Of a stretch of 64,000 bases of DNA, positions 13,301 to 26,235 are shown in pieces. The notes under the pieces were generated by a model, which ran no database searches, had not been told where the DNA came from, and was given only the letters and a program-made list of their open reading frames with translations. The stretch comes from Neospora caninum Liverpool (taxonomy: Eukaryota > Apicomplexa > Conoidasida > Eucoccidiorida > Sarcocystidae), in contig NC_018398.1 in assembly GCF_000208865.1 (NCBI RefSeq), forward strand, positions 2,790,001 through 2,854,000. Direction: 5' to 3'. The position numbers were made by a program, and so were the translations under genes. How positions within the stretch are numbered: the first letter of the stretch is position 1; every line of letters starts with the position of its first letter.

Positions 13301-16300
13301 CTGGTGTCACGGTTCCAGGTAGTTACAGTCAGTTATGTGAAAGAGCGCTTATCCGCTCCCACTAGCTGCAGCAACTGGACGCAACAGCACATCGAATAAG
13401 CAGCAGTTTCGTGCAGGGTGCTGGACTCCTAATAGCGAGAAGGCAATAGCGCGTCGCGTCCGCAAAAAGACCCACCATAGGTGCAGTTGAAGAAAATGTG
13501 CAATGTGGCATCCTCTGGGGCGAAGCAGAGGCCCTGATATGTCTGCGTGAGTTGATCGATTTGTGCACTACTCATAGAGCATCCGACTCCGCTTTGTTCT
13601 GCACAGAGCTTCTCTGTGTCCTTGCTAACGTCCTGAACTTCGCATGGTGAAGCTGTTAAAATCGAGACACCCTCTTTCGCATAAAAAGCACCGACAATCT
13701 GCGCCTCCAGCTTCTCGCCTCCACAATGAGATGACGTACTCCAGGTGGTTCCAGCAACAATCTCGTCCACGTTCAGGTTCACCGAGTGCTCTGAGCGGTC
13801 ACCACGTACGTCCATATTGACAAGCACATTTGGATGGCTCGGCGCCCGCGAGCTTGTCTGTGTCACGGAGTCGGAGCGGCAAGCCAGCCCCGCCGCGCCT
13901 CAACGCCTGTGGTTAGAAACGAAAACAATTGTCGCGTCACCAGCGAAGGCCCTACCGTCGACAGGGCTACTTTTAGGCCTTACGTGCATGATGGCACCTT
14001 CCCCCTTTCTGCCAGCAGCGTTGTATCGGCTTCCCGGCTTCACCCTTACATCCACATCTACAGTACCAAGTGGTGGAACAAAACCTTATGTATTGGGGAA
14101 GAGCTGTCCTTACGGCACTCATTCGCTCCGGATCTACCCATTTAGTATCACCGGTAGGCCTGACAGCTGCTCTTACCGTACTGCTGTTTCAGATCCGCAC
14201 TCCGTGTCTCTGGAGCACAGGGAAACAGGAAGCACCAGACGGTCATACGAAGCACACAATAAAACATGAAGTAAAATTGCTGCCTAGAACCTCAATAGAA
14301 TTCGTCAGAGATCCACGTTATCATCCCTGTGAAAATCTGGGAACGATAAGTCCCGTCGTCAAGTGCTTCCTTCCGTGTGCGCAAGTCAAACTAGTCCGAA
14401 TAAAGGTCAGAGCCATCCTTTGGGCACACGTTTTGCGGTTCTTCACATCGTGACAGCTATTTCCTCCTTAGGCGAGAGCAGAATATGAGGACAACGAAAA
14501 ACGAACACAACAAACAAACTATACAACCGCTCCGCCATCCATAGAGATTGGGGACTGAATCTGTATGACCTGAAATGGTTACCACAGAGCCTCTGTCGTC
14601 GCACAAGTCAGCGTGTATCGACAGCTTTACTGCAGTTTCTCTCCATTTTGTCTTCAACCGCGTAAGACGTGTAGAAGCTCCGGAGGGATGAGCGACGCCC
14701 CCACACCCATACAAGCATTAGCAGGAGCCTCTCCAGCCACAATGTCAACGATGTGATTGGTACACGGTGAATCTGGTCCTACCGAAGATGCAAGATGTTA
14801 CAATCCCTTTTGCAATGCTCGCGTCAACTTCGGGAAGTGCTTTTATTGTCTCATCCGACCGGAATGCATTCTCGAAGCAGTCGTTCACGTCTTGACAGCC
14901 CCAGAACTCGTTCGACTTGGCATTCCAAAGGGCCTTGCATGCCAGTTTGCACGGTTCGGTAAGCGCACTGGGAACGCTCGCCGATTGCCTGAAGCAGTTG
15001 GGCCCTCCGTTGATTCGCTGAACTGCAAAATCCCAAGCACCCATACGCAGGATGTTTTGAGAGTTCAGCTGGGGCATGTGTCTCTGCCGGTAACCGCCGC
15101 GCTCCTAGACGACGTCCTGTGACGGAAAACGGGCCTCCCATTGTGTACAGTAGCAGCATGATAGATCGAATTCGATTCATCACTGCACCCGGTTCTCTCG
15201 CGCAAACAGCGATAACCAAAGAGAGCCTTGGTGAACTACCACCTGTTCTGTGGGCAGGTTCCAGCTACTAATAGGTTCAGTCACATACCTGTTGAAGTCG
15301 GAGTGCCTGTGGAGACGTGGCACAGAAGATAAAGACACATGGGATAAAACTTATATATACTACGAGGCTCCGACAAGCTTCATCACGCATTATTGTCTTT
15401 ATCTCAAAGCGTTTATTGCTTAAAAAAAACGGCTTGGAACACGCGTAACGTCGTTGAGAGTATTGAGGAACAGCGTTAGATCCGTGAGCAGCTATTGTAC
15501 TCTGCACTTTGCTGAAGGACGGCACCAATGACGGTTCAGCAGAAGATGAAGTTCTCTAGCAGGGTTCCTCGGGGCGAGCTGACGGCCAGGATGCGTGCCT
15601 TATCCCAACGCGTGACGCAACATGCCTAAAAGATCTTGAATAACCACCAAAAGCACTTAAATCTGATCCGAGAGTGCGATCTGATGCCCAATTGCAGTTT
15701 ACCAGTAAATGCGTGAGTGATGTCGAATCTGTGAAGTTCGTATGTTGCTGCTGCTCTACAATCTTCAACTGCGACCAGGCTCTCGCGGTCAGTGCCGTCT
15801 GGTACTGACTCCGGTGTCAGCACCAAGGCTAGAGGTGCCTCGTTACTCGTTGCCCACTGAACTGCAAACGTTGCAGGGATCGTGCCATCCGCTACGACAT
15901 CTGCCACCGGCAATTTTTCATTCACTCTAAACTCATAGCGCTCGGCCTGAAGAACCATAATATCGTGGCAGACAAACGGTGGCATCTTCACACACTGCTA
16001 GCTCTACCCGAATCACCCCGGTATTCCTTCCGTAAGATGCAAATAGAAAATGGATAACCGAGAAGAGATGTACAGGCCCTCGTCACACACACCCCCCATC
16101 AACCTCGAGCTCATTACACAAAGAGAAGCAAAGTGAAGAAAAGAAGAAGAACGCAAAAAAACACGGATGACGGCTGTCGGAAGATTCATGGTACTACAAA
16201 ATCTACTAAACCCCACTGCTGAGCCACGCCCTTGTTGTCACGCGTATGGGTTCACGAAGAAGCATCAGACGAAGCAAGGGAGTCGGCCGAATTGTGCAGT

Positions 16301-17773
16301 GACCTACCACGAGATTGACTCCGCCAATAGTTGCTCCTGGCATGGCATCATACTGAAAGACGCCGACCTTCAAAGAGAAACCGCTTCGATAACTAATCTG
16401 ATTTGGGAAGGAAAACATCAAGGACCCTCCGCTTTTGCCGTTGATTACTACTGGGTTCAGGTACTCTGCCGACGAGTACAGCGCGTTAATCATTTCTCTG
16501 TGGTTCTGTACGCCAACAAGGACGCCGGGAGTACCCTACGAAAACGCTCACAAACAGGATGACGTGACACAATAGCGTTCCGTTCTCGCGTTCACCACCA
16601 CCAAACACGAGACTGACGTTGACATCGCTCCAAACGGTAGCAACACGGACCCACTACGCCCCAAAACGTCCTGGCAGGCGTATCAGTTTACTCTCCGGGC
16701 AAGCGCTGTCGTCGGTCCACATCCACAGGTTGAGGAAGGACTGGGCCATGAGAAATCATACTCAAGTAAGCTTGACCGAGGCCCTTTGAGTCCCCTCCAG
16801 CATGTCATAAATTATACATTCGTCAAGTTGTGAGGGGCATAAAGTCGCTCGCGAATTCATCTCCATGCCGGCGCTCCTCATGGTTGTGGAAAAGGGCTTT
16901 CTGGTTCTACTGGCGCCTCCAAGGGGATGTGACCTCTTTTCCGTGTCTCTCTGTTTCAAGCTCCCAATCCCAAAGTCCCATTCCCGACGAAGTGCAAAGG
17001 CAATGATAGGAACATACGGGTCTGTCCTGCCATGCAGCAAAAGATGTCGACCAAACGTGGCCCGCGGGGATGGTGCCTGGCGCAGCGAGGGTCAGTTTAT
17101 GTGCCGTCCAGTCAATAGTTCGTTTGTTGGAGCGGTCGTAGTATCCGGCTGACGTCAGGTCCACCGCAAGCCATCGCACGGAATAGCTGGCCCCGATGTT
17201 GGACGCCCGGCTACATGACGGAAAGTAGACGCGTGCGCGAAAGCCTGAATTCGTAACTGCTCCTAGTAATACCAAAGCGAAGCCATTCCCCGCTGTCTCA
17301 GGCGGTGACGTAAAAACGATTGGATCTATCATGGGCTCCTCAAACTGTATAGTAGTCCACCGAGTGCTCGTCAATTCGGTCACACCCAACTGCAATTGAG
17401 AAGTTACACCTAAAGAGGACAAAATAACAAGAGCAATAGTCGGTTTTTTCGAGCAAGACCAGACGGGAAGCCAATGCACAATGATGATCTACAGTAACAT
17501 TTTTTATATGCAAGACTCTATCTACACTAGCGAGATGCTCCTCGTGATTGACAATACGTGTACGGAATGGAAGATGCATGCGATGCCGTGAAGCAGTGAA
17601 GTATTCCTGAACAATCCATCATTTCCCTTATACGGTCGCACGTCCGAGTCCTCACCCCTGAGAAAAAGAGCGGCAACAAACGCCGCTACCAGGTAAAGCA
17701 GAGACGGCGCCCTGGTCGCCGTAAAGACCATGGGGGTCCGAAGCCTGAACGGCTGAACGCTGAAAACCCCCAT
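1..17773 (-). CDS. Large secreted modular lectin-like / Cys-rich surface protein, 3' end beyond window (candidate MIC15)
   Basis: This is a multi-exon gene read leftwards and cut by the window edge. The ATG at 17773 opens a hydrophobic signal-peptide-like segment (SLLYLVAAFVAALFL); exon 1 ends at 17656. Exons supported by splice sites and phase: 17409 to about 17075 (then a frame break), 16535-16308, 15994-15703, 15083-14783, 14084-13984, 13857-13476, 12785-12510, 11425-11204, 9805-9475, 8766-8476, 7045-6590, 5167-4961, 4263-4232, 3023-3000, 2457-2223, 1624-1461, 1163-939, and 189 towards the edge. Most join as one base plus two bases. Three module types recur: beta-rich H-type-lectin-like units, Cys-rich units, and one SUEL-lectin-like exon. 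No thrombospondin repeat or C-terminal membrane anchor lies inside the window. Invasion-related adhesion at the parasite surface is inferred. The MIC15 identity rests only on memory of the centrin neighbourhood. Exons between 15703 and 15083 and between 11204 and 9805 are unresolved. Confidence 0.7.
593..637 (+). repeat. (TA)n followed by (GA)n, in an intron of the lectin-like gene
   Basis: TA run 593-614 then AG run to 637, between exons 1163-939 and 189. Confidence 0.95.
4321..4352 (+). repeat. (TA)n in an intron of the lectin-like gene
   Basis: Sixteen TA units upstream (on the gene strand) of the 32-base exon 4263-4232; a shorter tract lies at 4669-4690. Confidence 0.95.
4961..7045 (-). 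other. Fourth block: two Cys-rich exons of the modular protein
   Basis: Exon 7045-6590 has DDRDCQDACASLFATSC, LCVAQALPKC and then the C-x-C module CSCSGTYSPCSAEE. It ends GVFCG at a GTAAGA donor. Exon 5167-4961 has PHPLCRVTCSKLLEECKKLL and FGCFTDRAKG. This spacing resembles frizzled-like or other six-to-ten-Cys cores, although no named family is certain. Both exons start with the two bases AT after a cag acceptor and end one base into a codon, so they could be duplicated or skipped without changing frame. Confidence 0.6.
7851..7876 (+). repeat. (TA)n in an intron of the lectin-like gene
   Basis: TA run of 26 bases between exons 8766-8476 and 7045-6590. Confidence 0.95.
8476..12785 (-). other. 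Third block: repeated C-x-C Cys-rich units around a SUEL/galactose-lectin-like exon
   Basis: Exons 12785-12510 and 8766-8476 carry the same module: a Cys-Tyr-containing start (DCELYES; YTCVPYR), a C-x-C-P core (CMCPKALTPCSLEEG; CSCPNSANPCTHEEG) and a Trp. Exon 11425-11204 is Cys-rich (GPNCYIVERG, YCRLPCLEAW, DCQSEFERF). Exon 9805-9475 reads VLIRLVCDSLYVPE, a Gly-Cys-Arg start (GCRYEDVTETVRKAC), TTCAIDVSLF and KLVVRGNC. Its Cys spacing and ends resemble a SUEL/Gal_Lectin domain (PF02140). A further likely exon begins at 10999 (GEYECLPAIHSG). Its phase fits the exon ending at 11204, but the link to 9805 is unresolved. Confidence 0.55.
10645..10660 (+). repeat. C homopolymer run
   Basis: About 15 C in a row, in the unresolved interval between exons ending 11204 and starting 9805 of the lectin-like gene. 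Confidence 0.9.
13476..15994 (-). other. Second block: beta-rich unit, Cys-rich unit and lectin-like unit
   Basis: Exon 15994-15703 (CVKMPPFVCHDIMVLQ, then YEFRVNEK and TFAVQWATSNE) is in phase with the preceding exon at 16308. Exon 15083-14783 is Cys-rich (NCFRQ, EPCKLACKALW, FWGCQDVNDCFENAF) and ends one base into a codon. Exon 14084-13984 (GFVPPLGTVDVDVRVKPGSR) starts with the two matching bases. Exon 13857-13476 contains VAGTTWSTSSHCGGEKLEAQ and a Cys-rich tail (SPCEVQDV, KLCAEQSGVGC, FFNCTY). One linking exon between 15703 and 15083 is missing from my model, because the phases of those two exons do not join directly. Confidence 0.6.
16308..17409 (-). other. First H-type-lectin-like unit of the modular protein
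   Basis: The exon from 17409 (acceptor cctctttag) encodes a unit with WTTIQFEEP, IDPIVFTSPP, SGFRARVYF and YSVRWLAVDL. This is the alternating-strand pattern seen in H-type lectin domains. It runs to GHVWSTS near 17075. There the sensible frame changes to one reading DPYVPIIAFALRREW, which parallels EKLEAQIVGAFYAKEG in the unit at 13857-13476. Further segments follow at about 16745-16560: a Trp/Cys stretch, FLNLWMWTDDSACPESK, and SLVFGGGERENGTLLC ending at a donor that reads GTGAGC. The exon 16535-16308 then carries GTPGVLVGVQN and GFSLKVGVFQYD. Exact exon limits between 17075 and 16560 are uncertain. Confidence 0.55.
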
Positions 17774-19810
17774 GGCCGCAAGTCCCAAGAAAAAGGCCAA
17801 AGCTTCCCGTGTTCATCGAGGCGGGAAGCCTCGTTTGTAGAGGGAGACTTCGGCGACTTGCCCACGATGACCTTGCAGAATCATTGCATGACGCGGTTCA
17901 AAGGGTTCCCTCACAACGGGGGACGAACGAGCGTTCTAAATAGTCCCGACGTGTCCATGAAAAACGCCGACGTCTGCGGTTGAAGAAAACTTAAGGATAT
18001 ACGTCTAGTCACCCGAAATGAAAGAAAATTTATGCATTTTCTGCTGTACGGCAGCCGTGCATCTGGATTCAGTGTCAGCTGGAATTGCAACAAGCCGTCA
18101 TCTGGTCACAGTGAGCCGCGTCTCTGTCCGTTTCGGTTTTGCCGCCACAAATCACGTTGGCAGGGCATTATGTTCACGAATCATCTGCACGACGCAACAT
18201 TTATAGGCAGTGTTTTTTGATTTATAGGAAGGTGTTGCATTCGGCGAAGCCGTGTCAAGATGATTACCACCGTCCTGTGTAAGCTCGTTGGGAAACCCGG
18301 CTACGTGTGTGTCTTCCGCGCAGCATGTGTCGTGCGAATCTTGATCTGTCTTTTCGTAGCTCTCGATCCGTGCCGGCGTTACCTATAGGTCTCTCAAATT
18401 TACCAGTTAAATTATCACGCCTGGTATCGTGCTCTCCACCGGTTGTCAATTTGTCTCTGCTGTGACGGTCCAGAACTACTCGCGTGATCTGGGTCACTGT
18501 TACTGTCTCGGAGGTGAGGTTCGTGCTGCACTAGTTCGACTACCCTGCCGCCGTCAATCAGCGGGTCAGATTTGGTGAAAAAGCGGCTTTTACACCACAA
18601 CGTTGGACGCTGCCGCAGAGTATTCCAGCGTACTGGCAAGACCATCTGACAAGCGCGACGTCGGCACGCGATGCCGACGTTGTTCGTGGATGGTGAAGGG
18701 GGCTTTCGATGTAAACCACTTTGGCTTCGGCCGACGCCGCATGCACGGGAGCGTACTCGAGAACGTCAACTGCTACTGAGCTTCCTCACCCCAACAGAAG
18801 ATATCTCGGTGTTAATGGTTGAATGCCTTGTTCAGCCACTAGGAAGATTCATCTGCACGAGTCAACATATTCACTAAATGCAAAAATACGCAATGTGAAT
18901 TTAACTTTGAACCATTTATGATCTTTCGTTTATACTCTGTGGAACCACTGTAAATGGTAATCCACGTCGCTTCGAACCTCCAAACTGTAAAACTGTCATA
19001 AAGAAGAGAAAGTCGGACATCTGTACAAACCGAGTCGGGCTATTTCGTGTTGATAGTCACGAGTTTGAAGTTCCACTGTAGTGGTGGCTAATATAAGGTC
19101 CCCTTCGGTGTGCGTGTTGCTGAACGGCAGCTTTTGGCTCAATATGTTCCGTTACGTCGCTCTTCACGAAACCGCCGCCACACATTTCTGCGTGCTGTAA
19201 GCAACGTGCGCAGAGAGACTCTTCTGCTTCCAACATGCAGCTTCCTAAGCTCAAATTCTTTCCAAGGGCCACTATTCAGTACGACGCGGTGCACACGTTT
19301 AGAACCACGAAACGAGAATACTTCTCCACAAACCGGGCCACTGTCACCGATGTTAGCCCCCTTCCACAGGACGTAGCCCACATTCCGACGCCCCCTGTAT
19401 CTACATGAGGTAACTAGACGTTCGGGAAGCATGTCGAGGACCGGGTATAGATTGTGGCAACCGCAGTGTATTTTCGTGACTCCGTCGGGAATTCGCAAAA
19501 GCAAGTAGTACGAATCGTCGGCTTGCATATTCGAAAAAAAGGCAGCAACTGCCCACAGCGGATGCGCATAGGCTTACGCATGCGTCGTAGACAATACTTA
19601 CTCGCGCTCACTGTGAACGCCAGGTGCGATGGTCGTTTTCTCTGCACTGCGGTTTTACAGAATCTAACATACACAGTTTTCACGCAGAGAGGGGTGATCT
19701 TTACCGCTTACGCGGTTCGAACTTCCAGCAGGGGAGGCGAGCCGATCTGCCCGCAAACATGACCGCGGGGCAGATTCAGAGAAACAAAAACAAACATCAC
19801 AGTCATCCAG
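17774..19810. other. Intergenic region between two minus-strand genes
   Basis: This stretch separates the lectin-like gene start from the Nudix gene stop. It should hold the promoter and 5' leader of the lectin-like gene and the 3' end of the Nudix transcript. I see open frames at 19139-19528 (both strands) but no conserved motif or convincing splice context, so I call no gene. Confidence 0.5.
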
Positions 19811-22797
19811 CTACCGGCGAAAGGCTCCTATCTTTGTGAGCAAAACCGTCTCGTCCGGAAAGTAAGTTTCGATAGTTTTGACCAGAAATGCAGAATGAGA
19901 GGCGTAAAGATCCTTCAATGGGTCAACACCCATGACAACAAGCCGAGGATCTTCGTCAATGTCATAGAACGCCGCTGAAGCACGGCAATCACACCACACA
20001 CATTCCACACCGTCAGGTTAACGACTTGCATATGGATACCGAATAGAGCTACATATGGCTACGTCGGTTCCCGCCCAGCGAACATTGGGACTGCCCTTCA
20101 GCCATGTCAACGACATGACGCCACGATGCCATAAGCAACAGCTGAAGACGGTGAGCCAAATTCTACGCTTCGGACGTTACCCATATCAACGTCCTTCTTC
20201 AGCAAGACTTGCTGTATTACATCCTGGAGCGAAAACATAGTTCCCCCTGCCCACAATACAGTCCCACGTCACTATACCACTGTTTTCGGGACGCAAACGC
20301 AGAGTAGCTGCCATCACGATTGGCTGCTTACCGGAACCGAGCGAGGCATCATCCCCCGCCTGGAGATGGAGATGCTTGTAATCTTCACCGCTGACGTGCC
20401 AATGCAGAACAATGGTCTCCATCCATGCATTATTTGTGTTTCTCTCGTCATCTACATAACCTGCGTAGATAAGGTGGCCCCATTTGATTTTATCGTCACT
20501 CTGCCACAAGATGCCGCCTGTCTTGCTGTCTCTGGAAAAAGGGCCAAACACATTCCGGAGAGCTCCAAGTGTCTCTTGATAACGCCGATGGCCGTCATCC
20601 GTGTGGTCACCATCTTCATATGAAACCGCTTCCTCGAGAAATTCACGGACGATTGGCGTGACTACGAGTGGGCCATCTGTAGGATCTACAAATCCACCAG
20701 GAACCGCGAACTTCCCACTGCCGTCGGTTCGCCGGATGAGAGCCACCTGCACATGTGACACATCGAAGACACACTGCTGTTTCAAAATAACAAACCGCAC
20801 CTCCATCGCGCGGTTTGCCTACTCAGTCGCCACACGCAATATTTCTTCGTCACTGAGGAGCTGCCTCCGTGTACATGGAAATTCTTGGTAACGCTGCCTA
20901 TCGCATATAGGGCGACCTCCGACGTGTACACGACAATTCGCTGGGTTGAAGTATGTCCTGGAATCCCGGTAGAGCGAATCAGAAGCTCTGGGGCGTCTGG
21001 GTTTGTCGCGACTCAGGAGGCGCGTGCGGAACCAGGATAATATCTCTACAAGTTGCAGCCTCACCTGAAGTTTCCCGTTAACCGGGTTCCGGGCTGTCAG
21101 CAGAGCGTCAGCTGCGTGATTGGCTCCCCACTTGCCGAGCACGCCCCTGCCTGTCAGGTGGTGACGCGGGAAATCGGACGAACTTGAGCAGCGGTCACCG
21201 GATTCAGCGCCCTTTGGACTGACCAGACGGCGACTAGCAAAAAGAATCGGATTGAGTGGCCGCCTAGTTCGCGTGTCCAACGCCGCTGGAAAGCAACCCA
21301 TACGCGCGGAGACGCGAAACTCATCCAACCACTCCCGTGAACACTAAAAAACGAGACACGAACGGGAACGGTTCTCAGCCACAGCTGCCTTGGGTTTCAT
21401 CGGGTGCCGGGCCTCTTGAACATCCCTCGAAAGACCAAAAACACGTGCCACAGACACCCTGGTAGGCGCTGTCAAACGTTCTAACATAAACGTACACGTC
21501 AGCTGCGTTTTAGCAGCGCTAAGCTTGCCTATACACTCGGTAAAATGAATCAATAAAACACTCCCAGATCACATCGTTTCGCGTCTGCCCGCGGCCCACA
21601 TCAATGTGCGAGTGCGCTTACGCGTATACAGCAATACTGGGAGTCGCGGTACTTGTCCAATCTCCTTCTGTTCCTCCACATCGTGTGAGGTGGTAGACAG
21701 TGCGTCGTCCACTCCAGAGCTACCGGCATCGGATTCGCTAAGTTCCAGCCGCGCACGGAACGCACGAGGACACGAGAACCACGCTGCCTTGAGCAGCGCA
21801 GACTTGTGTCGGACGTTCACGTAAGACGGCGCAAGTTCTACCTCTTCAACATTTGCGGAGTGCATCCACGGAGGAAGCGGCTGAACATCGAATCCAGGCA
21901 CGGGCTGTTGAGACAGAGATCCCCAGTCAAACTCTGCTGAGGAAGGGAAGCCTACAATACAAACGATGCACAGACACTAGCAGCAGCGTTTGTCCTTCAT
22001 CCTGCACCACAGCACACCAAAACAACGATGCCTGGCCAGAGCACCTACATCGCAGCAATACAGAGAAAGAGCCCGTCCGTAACAGGAAAGCGGGCCGGAC
22101 TCGCTCTGAGCTACGGAGGATATACGGAAGGCAAGTTGTCCCAGAAGAAGAAAATTTCTTGCCGCGGATCGCGTCGAGGAAACGCTAGTTGGGCATGACT
22201 TGATCCGCGACCGGGCGGACGGAGCACAGGCTCGGCACGTCCTCAGTTTGTGCGTGCCTGTCAAAATATCCTGTAATTCTTACATTTTTGCTCGCGCTCC
22301 TGTGGCCAAAGGTCTCCAGGATACCGCAGAATTTTCTGGTACGCCTGGCTTTTGAGAAGACCATCCAAACGCGTCGCTTCCTGTGACTTTGGCGGTTCGG
22401 CGCCAAGGGCGCGCCGCGCCAGGAGCTTTCTGGCCAGGAAAATGAGGTGGTACAGCGAAGAACTAGAAGGGAATGACTCCGCTGGCACGGCAATTTTGTT
22501 CCGCATTTTCTTCAGCAGTTGTGGAGCACGAGTGTTCTGGTTCAAATGCACGCCTGATAGAGCAGATTCGACGTTTCTAGGAGCCTCGGCGGCACATATC
22601 TCTGTTGGAGAGTCAGATAAACAGAGAACGGACACAAGAGTACCAATGAAAATCGTCTGGAATGCGAGCGACGGACGCCATCTCCTCGTTACGTCTCTCC
22701 TGACTAGAACAGTGCGCCAGGAGCACATGCGGCTGAGTTGGAAACCCCGTTGAGCCCGACGACCCATCTCCCCTGAAGCCGAGTTACAGCGCCGCAT
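19811..22797 (-). CDS. NUDT9-type Nudix hydrolase (putative ADP-ribose pyrophosphatase)
   Basis: Five exons are proposed: 22797-22284, 21936-21653, 21343-21065, about 20818 (or 20800) to 20332, and 19974-19811, closing in phase to roughly 575 residues. The conserved core matches human NUDT9 and the TRPM2 NUDT9-H domain in order: RPLNP, TGRGVLGKWGANHAADALL, FAVPGGFVDP with the Nudix box REFLEEA, YVDDERNTNNAWMET, LQAGDDAS and DLYASHSAFL. Family members hydrolyse ADP-ribose to AMP and ribose 5-phosphate. The N-terminal exon has basic residues and a hydrophobic stretch (FQTIFIGTLVSVLCL). This could be a signal anchor or an organelle-targeting signal, which is longer than in the human protein. The acidic residue usually found as Glu early in the Nudix box is Asp here (DPTDG). 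An insertion of about 20 residues lies between RPLNP and TGRG. The second and third exon borders are less sure than the rest. Confidence 0.85.
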
Positions 22798-23796
22798 TTT
22801 TCTTTCGCACGCGGTGACAAACTGCAATTGAAACAGAAACAGCTTTCGTCGCTCGCGTGGCTGTCACTACAACTCATTTCTGTGGGGCTGTTCTTCGTTT
22901 TTTTCAGACAACGCCGCTAAGCGAGACGCAGATTACGTAGGTCACTGAGTTGCGACGTGGCGGAAACCGCTCGCCGAGCGAACGCTCGGTGGAATCGAAG
23001 TATCACGCAGCTTTTGATCGCCTGCGTGTTGGACATCCGCTGCTACGAAAAGACGACTAGAGTGACTTTCTTCTGCTTCAAAGGCGTAATGTGTCGCTGC
23101 GCAGCTTACAGAACGCAGAGACGCATCCGACAGCCTCTTACCGCCGCTCAAGCACGTTAAAGGTCATTAACCTTGCTGCAGGCTCGCTTTCGTACAGGTC
23201 ATCGCGCCCTGGACGAGGTGGGCACAACCAGCTCTGTGCTGTGGCTGGCGCACACCTGGTGACCATCCCGCAACAAAAATACAGACTCGGGAGGGAAACT
23301 TCCTCCGGCTCACATCGACGCTTTCCAGGACGGAAAAAACAGCGTCGAGCAGGGGCGGACGATCACAAAGGATACTGCAAAAACCACCGGCAAAATGCTT
23401 TCCTGGTCCTTCCCCCATCTTTTCGCAGGCTGGCAAACGCAGCACGTGCCCGGTGGTAAAACAGTGGGGTCGGCAGTAGCGAATCTGTATACCCGCCACA
23501 ACAACTGTTCACGCAGCGCGTTTACCCGCCGATGCATGCACGTCCCAAAGAATGGTGCTCCACGAAGAAATTCCTTTAGCTCCTCCTTGTTGAGCGGCAC
23601 ACTAACAAATTCAATCAACTCGATACGCACTCCGTCATCCTGGCATACTGTGCCGTTCAGATCGTTGCCTCTGGCTTCGGTGTGTGCACCTCAGCTGCCG
23701 TCTGCTGGCTCTCAGCGTAGCGACTGCGACTCCGCCGCTTGCTTCCCGTTAGCGTGTTCGGATTCACCGCCTCTCGCCACGAACTCCCCATGAAAG
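22798..23796. promoter_or_regulatory. Divergent promoter region between the Nudix gene and centrin
   Basis: About 1 kb separates the Nudix start on the minus strand from the proposed centrin initiator on the plus strand, so both 5' leaders and promoters must lie here or in the first centrin intron. I recognise no TATA box; T. gondii promoters usually lack one. Open frames in this stretch show no conserved motif. Confidence 0.5.

Positions 23797-26235
<2,439 letters not shown>

Noticed and set aside
19139..19528. Open frames on both strands between the Nudix and lectin-like genes
   Set aside because: No family motif, and phase does not link to either neighbour.
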